NCBI GenBank assembly: GCA_902729315.2 | Contig: LR746276.1 | Span: forward strand, 1,474,669 to 1,538,668 | Source of the DNA: Spirodela intermedia | Lineage: Eukaryota; Streptophyta; Magnoliopsida; Alismatales; Araceae | Direction: 5' to 3' | DNA length: 64,000 nt | Shown: positions 32,186 to 44,900 of the stretch, piece by piece | Numbering within the stretch: the stretch's first letter is position 1 | How the letters are laid out: each line of letters starts with the position of its first letter | The notes under the pieces: generated by a model | Told to the model about the DNA's origin: nothing | The model's input: the letters and a program-made list of their open reading frames with translations, nothing else | Database searches by the model: none | Program-made: the position numbers and the translations under genes

Positions 32186-35045
32186 TCAGCGGGGGGGCAC
32201 TCTGTGGATGCCCTGCCGGTGCAGCTCCGCCAGCACGCTCTCCGTCGACGGCGGCTTCAGCCCCAGCGGCAGCGGCCTCCACGGCTCCCTCAGCGCCTCC
32301 CTCACCACCTCATCGATCAACTCCTCCGCCTGCCCCATCATCATCCATCACCACCGTCCAATTCAATTAACAATTAATAATAATTATTAAAAACAATAAT
32401 AATAAGAGATTTGGTTACCAGGCCGACGTCGTCCTCCTGCTGCTGCGCAGCGCAGGGCCGCCGAGTCGGCGGCTGAGTAGTATACTGCGACACGCCAATC
32501 AAAACCCACATTTTTATTATTATTATGATTATTATTATTCGATATATTGCTCATTTTCGTTAAAATGATTAAATAAATAAATAAGACTCACCTGGGGCGA
32601 GATGGGTGTGGTGGCGGCGGCGGCGTAGGGGCTCTGGTGAACGACGGGGCAGCCCCATGCATCGGCATGCATCTGAAGAACACCACATGATCAGATGAAT
32701 GATGAACGATGAATGATGATGATGATGATGATCGTCGGTCCATTCGTTACCCTGGGGAAGGTCTTCCATGGCCAGTGCTCGGCGGGGGGCTGCCACGGCG
32801 GGAACCCGGCGGCGGCGGCGGGGGGCTGCCACGACGGGAACCCGGCGGCGGCGGCGGTGGGCCATGGCTGGACGGCGGCGGCGGCGTGGGGGTGGCCCCA
32901 GACGGGATACACGTGGCTGCCGGTGTAGCCACCGGGGCCGGCGAAGGCCACCAGCGGCCGGTACTGGCAGGCCCTCGCCGGCGGCGGCGGGTTCGCCGCC
33001 CGCTGCCACCCCCGGGCGTCGTCCTTGGGCAGCGCGTGCCTCTTCCTCATCCGATACTTCTGCAACGTGGTAGAAATCGACGATTAGTGACGATCACTGA
33101 TTAATCGAGGAAGAAATGCGCTGAAGAAATCGATGAATCGAGGTAGAAATGCGCCAAGTGGGTCTACAATCTCATGAAGAAAAATCCACAAGTCAACTAT
33201 TTTGACGAACAGCTGCGAGTTGGGAGTAGAACTGTGCAATGTGGGACTTTATTTCATGAAGAAATGCTCAGGATTAAAGTCAAATGAAAAGTCAAGGGAT
33301 GTCGATGAAGAAATCGATAAACTGAAATATCGTCAAGGTCACCTGCAGATGGCTGGCCACATTGTGCCTGGTCAACCCTTCGACCCTCATCAGCTCCAAG
33401 ATCTTGGAAGGGATGGCCTGGTCGATACCCAGCTGCTCGACCGCCTGAACAAACCGCCGGTGCAAGTCCGGCGTCCAGTCCACCTGTTCGAAACGAAATC
33501 ATGAATTAAGTCAGATGATATTCCTGGTTTCTGATCTGCTTATTTGACTTTTGGTTTCTGGGATTGTTTTCTGTGGAAAAACGGAAGGGAAATCGCTATG
33601 GTTTCGGGACCTTCATCCTCTTCTTGCTGGCTCTGCTCCCAGACGGCGGTGGGCTGCGTTGTAGAGCAGCGTCGGCGCTCTTCGTCGGATCCTCCACGTC
33701 GCCCTCGTCGCTCGGACAAGACGGCGGCGCGGAGATCTCCTTCTCGCCATCGTCTTCCTCGCCGGTGGAGTTGTTGCACGTTTCGTCGACGGATTTGTTG
33801 CAGGTCTTTGACAGATCCGATGGCGCGGATCGGCTGAACTGCTCCAGCTGCGGCGTCGTCGGCGCCGGAAACCGGTCGCCGGCCGGCGAGGATTCCTCCT
33901 CCTCCTCCGCCGGTGCCGCCGCCGGCTCCCCAGAATCTTCACCCGGACGGAGCTGGAGCATGGAAGAGACTGTCTCCTTGACGGGTTTCAGGGATTTGGA
34001 GATCGCGGCGCCGCCGCCTGCATTGAAGGCCTGCTCAGAGCTCACCCAATTTAGAAATTTTCACAGACTCAGCTGCGATAATAGCTCAACAAAGGTTCTG
34101 ATCCAGTTACCTTGTGAACCACATGCTGCCATATATTCTTGAGCTTCTCCTCCGAGACGGGTTTCTGGAGAAACTCCGCCGCGCCCAGCTGAAAACAAAA
34201 AAACATAAAATAAAATAAAATAAGCGGAATCAGGATCAAAGTGAAACCCATTTCTGGTAATCTGAAGAACAGATCGAGAGCGATGTGAGAACTCACCGCT
34301 ATGCATCTCATCATAGTTTCTATGCACTCGGCATCTGAAATCACTGTAACAGGTGACAACATCAGGAAGAAGAGGAAAAAGCTTACAAAACGAAACGGTA
34401 ATGAATAGCATCGACAAGAAGAGGGAAGGAATGGAAAGCGAGAAGGAAGAACAGACTGGTTCCGTTTCCGGATATGGGAAGGAGGAAGAGCTTCTTACTG
34501 ATGGTGGGGAGTCCTCTAGCCGTCTCCAGAAACCTGAAACAGCTATCGCTGTTGGCAGCGGTCACCTGCGAGGATTGGCGATCATGAAAAGGAAGGAAAG
34601 TAGGAAGAGGTTCTCTCATGGAGGATCAATCCGAGCTCGGATACCTCGACTATGGCGACATGGAAGCTCTCCGACTTGCAGGCTACCGCCTCCAGCGCCT
34701 CCCTCTCATTGCCAAAGAGAGACACTGTAAGAAGAAGAAGAACTAGGGTTATCGAATAGGAGAGAAACCAGAGCAGTCGCCATCCGATAATCTGAACTGG
34801 GAAGCAGTGTGACCGCCGGCTTTCCTATTTAGGGAACATTTCGACAGAGACGACAAGGAGGGTTCTCTCTTACCGGAATACTCCATCCGTTCAAGCTTGG
34901 ATTTGATGTCTGAGGAAGAGGAGCCGCCCTCGTGAAGGAGAACTCTGAGGCCCTTGGGGAAATCCCTCCACCCCACCAGATCATCCACGGCCGGCGGCCG
35001 CTCATCCTTCCGCTGCTCTCCGTTGACTGCCGGAGTTTCACACAT
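32186..35045 (-). CDS. APRR2: APRR2-like pseudo-response regulator (GARP)
   Basis: Eleven exons (minus): 35045-34874, 34724-34645, 34565-34499, 34343-34297, 34188-34111, 34030-33611, 33483-33343, 33059-32751, 32672-32592, 32484-32419, 32329-32186. All phases agree, giving 534 residues. Residues about 27-148 form a receiver-like domain ([10 protein letters not shown] ... FHVAIVE ... [10 protein letters not shown]). Glu84 stands where true response regulators have the phospho-accepting Asp, so it is a pseudo-receiver. Residues 289-340 are a GARP/Myb-like DNA-binding domain ([19 protein letters not shown], then [14 protein letters not shown]). The C-terminus [13 protein letters not shown]...ELHRQGI is typical of APRR2. 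Exon 8 is Ala/Pro-rich. Family members are nuclear transcription factors tied to chloroplast and pigment development. The exon 6 donor is AAG|GTCCCG, a weak but usable site. Confidence 0.95.
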
Positions 35046-35216
35046 GGCGGAGCTCTGATGGCATCCCGAGCCTGTGAAAGCTCCCAGAAACTCGGAAAAT
35101 CGCCTCCAGTCCGATCACTCCATCCGCAATCCTTCGGCGGCGGGAACGAATCCGAGGGGAACCTCCAAGAACACCCCCATTGCTACTTCTTGGGGAAGAG
35201 GGAGAAGACTGCGGAT

Positions 35217-35498
35217 TCAGGCGCCATGAGAGGCAGCAAGAGTCATGGCGCAGGAGAAAGGCGCTTTGAGCTTTCCTCCCTCTTCTCTGACGACGAAATC
35301 TAAAGAGGAGGAGCAGAAATGGCCTCGCCTTTTTCCTTTCCTCCCGCAGATGAGAGAGAGATAGAGAGAGAGAGATGAGGGGGTAACAGGATCCTGAGAA
35401 AGGAAGTAGCTGCTGGCCTGTTCTGCTTGCAGAATATGCAGATCATGAACCCACTGGAGAGTATCGGTTCTGAGATCCGACGCAAACGAGGCGAGCAT
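35217..35498 (-). other. Possible uORF in APRR2-like leader
   Basis: A 93-codon frame (MLASFASDLRTDTLQWVHDL...) lies about 170 bp upstream of the APRR2-like ATG and in the same frame, but is closed by its own stop. A good splice acceptor (tctctttccacag on the minus strand) sits directly before its ATG, so the frame may start a second leader exon. The first 38 residues have varied composition; the rest crosses a CT tract. It could be an upstream ORF, an alternative N-terminus joined by splicing, or chance. Confidence 0.35.
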
Positions 35499-38400
35499 CT
35501 GTGGAAAGAGAGATTAACCAGTTTAAAGCCCGGAGGCGTTGGATTTTTTCTATCTTCTTGAGTAATAGTAATTACTATTTTTAATATATTTTATTGATGA
35601 TCAACCCATTAATGGTGATGGTAAGTTTTCCGAAAACGTTAAAAAATATATTCAACAGCCAATTGGAAATCCCAAAAATAACCTCTCCCTAAAATAAATA
35701 AATAAATAAATAACCCAGTTAGAGAGAGAGAGAGAATTAGTGAGTAGAAAGACTGATGATATATAGGCTTTTGGGCCTCCTTGCTCGATTACATTACTAA
35801 CATGTGCATGGACGACATGCATTAATTATATTAAGTATAATATTAAATATTAATTAAATACTTTAATGGTCTAGAAACCTTGCTCGAATTCTCCATAATA
35901 CCTGGTAGAGAAACCATGCAAAAGGGGAATATTCCGTCACATTTAGTGCCTAGTCCGGTAATAAAAAGAATGTCCTTTCCAGAAATCTACGCCCTCCGGA
36001 TGTCCGAGAATGACCCACGTACACGCGTCTTTTTCCATGAAATTTTAATATATATATATTATTTTTATTTTCCACGTATTCCATAAAATAGGAAAAAAAA
36101 TGGTGGGCAAATATTTAATGATATTAAATCCTAAACCCTGGGCTCAGCGGATTTCTTGTTCTAAATTTTTGTCCTCGGAAAATCCGCAGTATTAATGAAA
36201 CCCATATACACCATGGTTGGAGCATATGGATGAGGAAAATATACGACGCCGTTGAAGCTGTCGGAGGTCTAAAGATGGCCGCCGCGGGGGATCTCCTCCC
36301 CCATTTTAGGCCGACCGATCGACGATGGAAGGGCGGCGATTCGGGAAGACCACAATTTGGGAAGGGGGTCCACCGGATTGATCCTCTGGTCCACCGTTGA
36401 TTCTGCATTAAAAAATGGATGGTGATGGGCACGTTGGGACCCGTTGGATTCACCGATCCGTCATGTCTTGGGCGGGTCGGATTTGTCGAGCTCAGTGAGT
36501 CGGGCTCCGATTTTGGTGCGGAGCTTTTAAAAGAAATGGGAGTTTTTGTGTAAAAGCCTTCTAGATATAATATTATATGCAAAAAAACCCTAAAACTTTA
36601 TTAATACCTGTGGCCACGGACTTTTTGCACATAAATGTTGGTCTATGGATCCGTTTCATGATGAAAAGCGCTCTTTGAGGAGATTCTGTTTGAAATGGGG
36701 GACCCATGGTTAAAAATGCGCCGCTAGCCGTTGTCTGCGAGAGTCTAAAGAAATTTCTGAAATTTTTTATTTTATGGGGGCCTTTCTATGACTTGCATAA
36801 TTTTTTAAGGAGATTTGTGAAGATTCTATTGACTTCTCATATCGATGAAGCTCTCGTGGTTGTACGATGTCCACGTGGCAAGACCGGGCCGGCGGGTCTC
36901 ACGTGCCCGCGTCACGAGACTGCTCAGCCGTATTTCGAGCACTCACGAGAGGCGCCGGCAGAAGATTGGATAAATGATGCCCTCAAATATAATAATAATG
37001 AAAATAATTTATATTTTTTAAGAAGATTAATTACCAATAAAAAGACAACGGGGAAGGGGAACTATTTTTTCGCTCAAGAAATAAATAATTATTCCAAGCT
37101 AATAATATTCCGCACCCCTTTTTAGTTTTTATTTAAATTTATTCTTTCTTTAAAAAGAAAATAGGTGAGTCCAAAGGGATCTGTTCAGTTTTTTTTTAAA
37201 AAGAAAATATGCCTCCTACAAATATGGAAATTTAATGGATTTCATTGTCATAGATTTTAAAAACCATTTTTTATCCACTTTGAGAATATTATGTTTTGGG
37301 TGCCACGAGTTTATAGTTATTCTGATTAAAATAATAACCTTTTGTTTTTAAAATCATGCACCCAGGAAAAAAAAGGTGGTTTCCCATACATTGACACATG
37401 GGAGAGAGAGAGAGAGAAGAGAGAGGGAGAGAGAGAGAGGGAGGGAGAGGGAGAGAGAGAGAGAGATCTAAAAATAGTAATTACAAGTTGATTATATGAC
37501 TTTGTCGCATTAGACCGTTTGAATACAGAGAAATGATCGAGAAATCCGCCGCCAGAGGGAAGCTGAGCGGAGTGATATGGAGGGTGATGGATGGTCAAAG
37601 CTTCGTGAACATCGGAGAGGAATTGACCAGGCAGGACGTCCGTGACAGGGGGGGAGCTGTCCGGCGGAGGATGACGTGGACGGCGGCGGGCTGACGTACA
37701 TACCGCCACCGCCACCAGCTTCTCTCTCTATCTTTCTTGGCCGCTTGCTTGTGGGCCAAGATCATGGCTCCTGGTAGGAGGGAGCCACCAAGTCTGCCTG
37801 GCTGTTCACGGGCTCGCCTCTCCTCGGTGGGTTTGAGAGAGAGAGATAAGCACGGCCTCTCTCTCTCTCTCTATCTATCTATCTCTATCTCAATCCCCAT
37901 CTACGATCAACGATCAACAGATGATGCGCACGATCTCCCTTGACTGCGAGAAGTTTCTAAATACGCGAGATATGCTTTCTCCACGAAAAAAATCACGACA
38001 TTATTACTGATGGACGCGAAGAGAGCGACATCCCTTGTCTTCGCCCTCCCACAGGCGCCGTCTCTCCCTCGTCAAATGACGAGCCCCCCCTCCCCCTCTC
38101 TCTCTCTCTCTCTCTCCCTCTCTCTCATAAAGTGAAATAAAGCCAGGTGCGCCACGTGGCTCCCGGGCCAGAGCCTGGGCAAAGCTCGGGAAGAGACCAG
38201 CCCACTATGTGAGCTTCACACCATTTTCAATTACACAGAAACTATCGCCACGTGCGTAATATTGAACGGTTATTTCTATATATATTGATATTTAGGTATA
38301 TCTAAATTTAGATCAATACTAACATCTATCTATGTATATTTATGGTTAAATTGATACCATTTTTGTTTGTATTATCTTCCTGTGGCGGTTGTTCCACAGT

Positions 38401-38600
38401 AAATCATATCCAACTCTTTTTCTTGCTCTATCATGCAGAATACAGTTTCATATACATAAGAAAAATTATAAACATATTAGTCTAAAAAAGGATGACTTTT
38501 TCTACATTTGAATGTCAGAATAAACTACGAAAATAAATATAGACCAAGACCAACCTCTACCCACATCAACTTAAGCGTGAACCATGTCGCCCAATGCATC
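35499..38600. other. Intergenic DNA, DNA2 to APRR2-like
   Basis: No gene recognised. AT-rich stretches alternate with GC-rich ones (36250-36520, 36850-36960), and there are GA/CT tracts at 37399-37466, 37855-37872 and 38096-38127. Frames such as 36124-36582 (minus) show no family pattern. The APRR2-like promoter presumably lies in 35500-36500. Confidence 0.5.
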
Positions 38601-38626
38601 TGTTCTTCAGAAATCCACAAAAGCGT

Positions 38627-38752
<126 letters not shown>

Positions 38753-38918
38753 AATATATATGGGCCGTAAGGGGTCCTAGCTAAAGGCCATTTTCTTTTC
38801 ATGAAGAGCCCGGACAAAGAGGAGACTGCCTTGGGCTTAATCACAAGGTCACAGGGAAATCACATTTCAGATAATAAATATCATATATATTACATATCAA
38901 ATCGAACAAGATCAGGAC

Positions 38919-41900
38919 TCAGCCTCGGCCACATCTCTTCAGGAGCTTCATCCGGCGGATTTCTCTGTCAGAGACGGTTAAGATGCCGCCCCCTTCGCTG
39001 ACCTTCTCAATCAGAAGCTTCAGGAGAGGTATCCTAGAGAGGGTTCTACACGACCCAACCATTATCAGCTTCTTCTGCATCCGCCAAGAGGACACCTTTA
39101 GATGATCCAAACCAACAAGCCAACATCTACCCATAATTTTTTTATCACAGAAAATTAAATATAATAAAAATCAAGAGAATAAACAAAAAAAAAAGAGGAA
39201 TATATTTGGCTAGTTTATTGTATGTCCTCCACATATATTAATTAATTTTCCTGTTTAGTGATATCATTTCCATTTCCCCCACAAAAAAAAAAACGGATGA
39301 CAAAAAAAAAAGTCAGAAAAATGTGGGCAAGGAAGTTGAGTTCATATTAACCTTTGGACGCGTGAGTGCAACATTGATCCTGTGCCAATCTCCAAGTAAG
39401 GAGGTCCCAAAGCGCGTTGACTGCTCACTAGATCTCACAAATGAGACCAAGATGCAGTCCTTATCTCTGCCCTGCTCCGCCAACAGAGATTTTAAAGCAG
39501 AAAACCAGAATGGCAGAAAAATTTCTCCAATTAATCACAAGCAGATGCTATGTTTTGACTGACAAAAACAATAAAAAAAATAAAAATTTTGGCAAGGTTT
39601 CAGTACGAATTTTATCAAGAAAAAATTGAAATGCCAGAGCTTAAGAAACTGTAACGATAAATCTTGTGACTAGTCGTCCAAAAGAAATAGCTCCACACCA
39701 TATGAGCCTTGGATCACCTGATATTTATCAATGGTGTGTATCTCCACATTAGTCCCAACAATGCTTCGAATCAGATCCACCTGCGCATTATAAGGAGTAA
39801 TGACGCCGATATCATCTCCAGCAACATCTCTTTTGATCAGTTCCTCAACAATCTATTAGAATGGAGAATACGAATGATTCAATCACAGTGCAGACTTTTA
39901 CGAACCCATCTGCTCAAGTCATATGGTTGACTGAAATAAATACCTCTGAGACTATGTTTGCCTCTATGGGGTTATTTATGGCTTTCTGCGCCTTCACTTC
40001 GAATGCAGACAGTTCATCTGCATGTTTTCACCGGGCAACAATTTCAATCCAATGCACACGTTCAATCAGAAACGGTGATGGAAAAATTTAAGATAAGAGT
40101 CAACGACCTGTATTTATAAAAATCACAGATCTGTCTGGATCTAAAACCTGCAGTACAATAGCAAGCAAAAATGGCAAGTGAACATCAAGCTGAATAAAAT
40201 GTCAGAGAGTTTGTGATTCCAGAAGAAGAAAAGACAGCACAGGCCGGATTAAGCTGGCATAAAAGGACAGGTTCACATTGCGATTGGTTGATCGCCGTCT
40301 GACAAGTAGCATTGTCTTAACAGAATCATCAGGAACGGTGTATATATATCTATCAGCTGGTTCAATTAGCACTTGAAATTGGGATTAACTGGATTACCCC
40401 GGCTTAGATCAGACCAGGTTTCAGATCTGATCCCGACCCAACTACATACGGAGAGTCTCGTTTCATGAGCAAAACAAATTCTGACAGCTTTCTGGTCAAA
40501 AGCTTTATCCGTCAAATCCGACAGATACAAAGTCTAAATAGTTCTCACAATTCCGCATGCTTAGTCCTCAGAACTGAGCATATAAAAGATAAAAATGCAT
40601 CACGTCAAGTGACATTCAACAGCATTTCTACCTCTTTCAGCCAAGATGTAAGTGGCTCGGCACTTGAAATCTTGATCTTCGCATTTGCAATGTCAGGTGA
40701 ACCGCAGCGCAACCTATTTCCATAAATCAGGGCATTTGATAGTTCCATAATCCCCGCACACATTCTATACTGAAAGAAAGGCAAATCGTATATCATTTAC
40801 TTGTTCAATGCACCAAAGGATGCAGAACAATAGAAACGTTAATTTTCAAACGCAAGACTAAACCTGGCACTGTAGAGCTGCTATTGCCTGGGGATGAGCT
40901 TCAGATAATCTGCAAAATAGACTAATCCCCATTCCATTCTCCTCAGCCTCTGTACTCTAAAATAGGAAGGTAGCATAAATACTTGTGGGCATAATTGAAG
41001 CACAAAAGAAAAAAAATGAAAAAGCTGAACGCCAGAAATTGTGCATTACTTGAACGAGTGGAGGCAACTGATAGTGATCTCCAACAAGAACAAACTTTTT
41101 AGCAAGCATCAAAGGCCCTAAAGAGACCTGCATACACGTGAAAATTCAATGAGAGACAGACAATCACGTTAATCTGTCGGCCTTCACCAGTAGAATAAAC
41201 TCTATGGTGAACGATTTTCATAAAATAAGTTCGATAGAGTAAAAATAATATCTTATGCCTCGAGATAAATAAAATTCCGAATTTTTTTGAGATGATTAAA
41301 AACATTCGCACATACAGGAAGTGTAGTTTGCCCAGCTTCATCCATTATGCATACGTCAAACTTTCTCTTTGCAAGCAGGGGATGGTTTATTCCTAAACAA
41401 GTTACACCAACTACACGGACATGCTCCATTCTGCGTCTGACATCCTCCAAACTTTGTTTGCCTGTTGTTATTATAGACAATTGCAACATGAGATATTTTG
41501 ATGATGACATACATATTGCAAATTTAAACGAAAGATTAAAAAGGTGACCTGAAAGACAATGCTCACGAATGCCACAGTGCACAGCTTCTTGTCTTCCAAT
41601 ACGTATGAAATCTATTCCCTGAAACAGGCCAAACAGAAGTCTAAGGGTGTGAGTGTAGAGAACCTTATTCACAATCTATTTCTATTCATAACCAGCCAGA
41701 TCCCAGAGAGTATATTTCCCAATCTGATCCCTTTACTGATCTGACAAACTTGGCATCAGATAGAGTTTTGTATTTTCTAAGAGGTAAGCATTCAATTCAA
41801 GACAAAGGAAAAAATACAAGGGTGCCACAGGACAATGAATCATAACCCAAAGTTCGATGCAGAAAGACTAATGCCTGTCTACATACCATAAATTTAAATG

Positions 41901-44900
41901 CTGCATAGTGATGACTAGATCCTATGACTAGTCTGATAACTTCGTTGACTGAAAGATTCTGTGTCCAATACACATTGCATTTGATATCCTGATCCAAACC
42001 CAAAGTAATATACAAATAATTGGTCAGGAAATGGGACAAAGGATTTCATCTACTTTCTTTGCATACCAAGCGTCAACAAAAGGTTGAATCTACCTTGGAA
42101 CTTAAAATTGGAAATATTTCGCCTTATAATGTTCAAAGTCATCTACATGTGAGGTATCAGATGGAGACTTTGAGTTAAAATTCACATAGTATGGACTAGA
42201 GACGGAAAATCATGATATAATAAGATGTAGACATTCAGCATATTAAAATGAACAACCAACAATAAAGTCATGACAGCAGATAACAAAATATCACCTTCAA
42301 AAACATTCAAAACTTTAAATCACTGTCCGGTACAAGACACTGCCTTTTAAACCATCCACGAATGGAGGAACCGTGCTTGATATATCCAAGAGATTCAGCA
42401 AAATTCGTTGAATTACCCAGACAACATCAAAGGAAAAATAAAACAAGGAAAGTAATGCTTCATAGCACTCTACTTCAGTTAAACTTGCAGTAGAAATGTC
42501 AGATTGAGATCTTTAAACTAGCTTAAATGAGACACATGGAAATGAATATAACCTTTCAATATGCTCCATAAAATAACAGAGGATATAGAACAAAAAAATC
42601 ATTCGACTGCTAACTGAAGGACCATCGATCATAAGACGGAATTTTTCGGTGAAGCCAGTAGCATAGTTTATTTAATTTCCATTTAGGTTACATCTCACTT
42701 GCCAGTCACTGTAGTCAAGGGGTTCCTGATAGGGTGAAGAGAATATGTGAAGATCCACGAGCATTGGCGATCATAGCATAAAATACCAGTGGTCTCTTCT
42801 GGAGTAGGTTTGAAGATAACCGATAAACCATGTACGTATATAGTCGTTTGTAGACTGCTGTCACTTTTATGAAAGTAGGTGAGCATGTATTAAACATTAC
42901 AATTTTGTACATCATTTAAGAACTTTGAACTAACAGTAAACACACATGGATATGAAAATGTGCAGAGTCTCGTGGCTCTATTTTTAGAAAATGAGGAATG
43001 AGGAACGGCGGGGGATACAGAATAGAATCCTTCTTTTTCGGAGGGAGGCAAGCGCTATTGAAAGTCGGAAGTGAAGAAAGTCAGTACATTATAAATTCAT
43101 TATGCTAACAAATAATGAAAAAAAAATTGGGTGAGAAGGAACCTTTGCTTTCAGTTTGAGCAGAAGATTATCAACCGCTGAGTTAGTGTATGATGTAAGC
43201 AAAATGGAGGCACCTCTAATCAGCAATGCCTTCACAGCATGCACCAAAGTAGAGGTTTTCCCAGTTCCAGGCATTCCGAGAATTAGAGCATAATCCTTGG
43301 CATATAGCATCTAGAAAGCTTAGTGGCGTTAGTGATTGATCTTTTAATACAGATCATCCTGAAGTAAAGAGTATATTCAAAAGAGGGGAAAACACTGCGG
43401 AATAAGAAGAAAAAACGACATACTTTGTGGATCGCTCTACGCTGATCGTCATTCAAAGTCACCTCAGACCGGACATAAGATATTGCTGGATCCTGACTGA
43501 CAATACCTCCACTGTCAAACATGGGGGCCTAAGAGTAGATAGTTAGAGATTGAAGATCATATAATGCCCTAAGGTATATTATCATCAGGAATTAGGCGTT
43601 CAAAATGTAGAAAAAAAATACTGACCTCAAGGTCAACAATCATCTTTCTGAGATGAGAACTCTCTTGATTTTGAAGAAACAATTGTATAAGATTGAATCT
43701 TCAGAAAAACCATGTTTCATGGTCATTATAAAGCATCTCAAAAAAATCGAAACGTCATTTTTATTTCAAAAAAAAAAACCTCATGACTGCATAAGAAGAA
43801 GAGACTTCATCCTTGTCAATTCGCCAAATTTCATTGGCGAGATTATTTTCATCTGATGAAGAGATAGATCCAGGAAGCCTCAACCTTCGAGCAAGTGCTA
43901 CCTGAGGGATATATGCTGCACTCTTTTAGTAAGAACAGTAGCAGTACAGTGAAAAGAGAAGTCATTTAAGATGGTTGTGCCTGAGATGGAAGGACGCAAA
44001 GTTATAAAACCATAACATCCAAAATTTATATGACATCAATCAACTCCAGATAAGAGTATTACAAAGAACTCGATAGCAAAGTCCGAATCTCTGAAGGACA
44101 ACATTTCCATTCACACAGGATTCAATCAAATAAATAAAAAATCAAGAAAATTTATTCGCAACACCATGTTGACTGGGTGGATATTTATTGCCATAAGGAG
44201 TTACAAAAATAATCAAGAATTGTCGAGGTGGAATCCACTGATCAATGAAATATTGCTAGTATTGTATATTAGGTGAAAATCTTACTGAAACATTGAAGTG
44301 GCTAATGTCCACTATCACTCCATTGGCAACTGAATTATATCCCGATTCTGTGCTAAGTACCTAGTTAAAGAATGGAACAAAATTCGCGTATCAAGACAGT
44401 ATAAAGGTACATGAAAGCATGTTACAACAATGACTTTAATAAAACCAGATGGTGAAGACAGTAATCATAGCACTTTATAACCTTTTGCTAATCAATAGAC
44501 AGGAAAGAAGGCAGTAAATTCATACGTCTGGAAAATGGGACATCCAGAAGAACACATGGACCCTAATCTGGTCGAGCATTAGCACTGCACTTTTTGTGAA
44601 GCTCACGAGCTTAAACAAAAGAAACGAAACATAGAATATTGCATATGGGGGCGTTACTACAGAAAGCTGTAATGGAGTGAAAGACTCCATACTTATGGTT
44701 TGCATTAGCACTGCACTTTCTGTGAAGCTCGTAATCCTAAACAAAAGAAAAGAGCCAGAGGATATTGCATCTGGGGGCATAGGCTCAGAAAGCTGGAAAT
44801 GGAAATGTGGACTTACGGTTTTTCATTGATAAAGCATAATCTTGTGCGAAGAAATAAAAGTGCCATCAAGGTTTTATGTATTTTGGGCAGGAGTTCTAGA

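Noticed and set aside
36124-36582. 152-codon minus-strand frame
   Set aside because: Pro/Ser/Arg-rich composition typical of GC-rich non-coding DNA and no family pattern.
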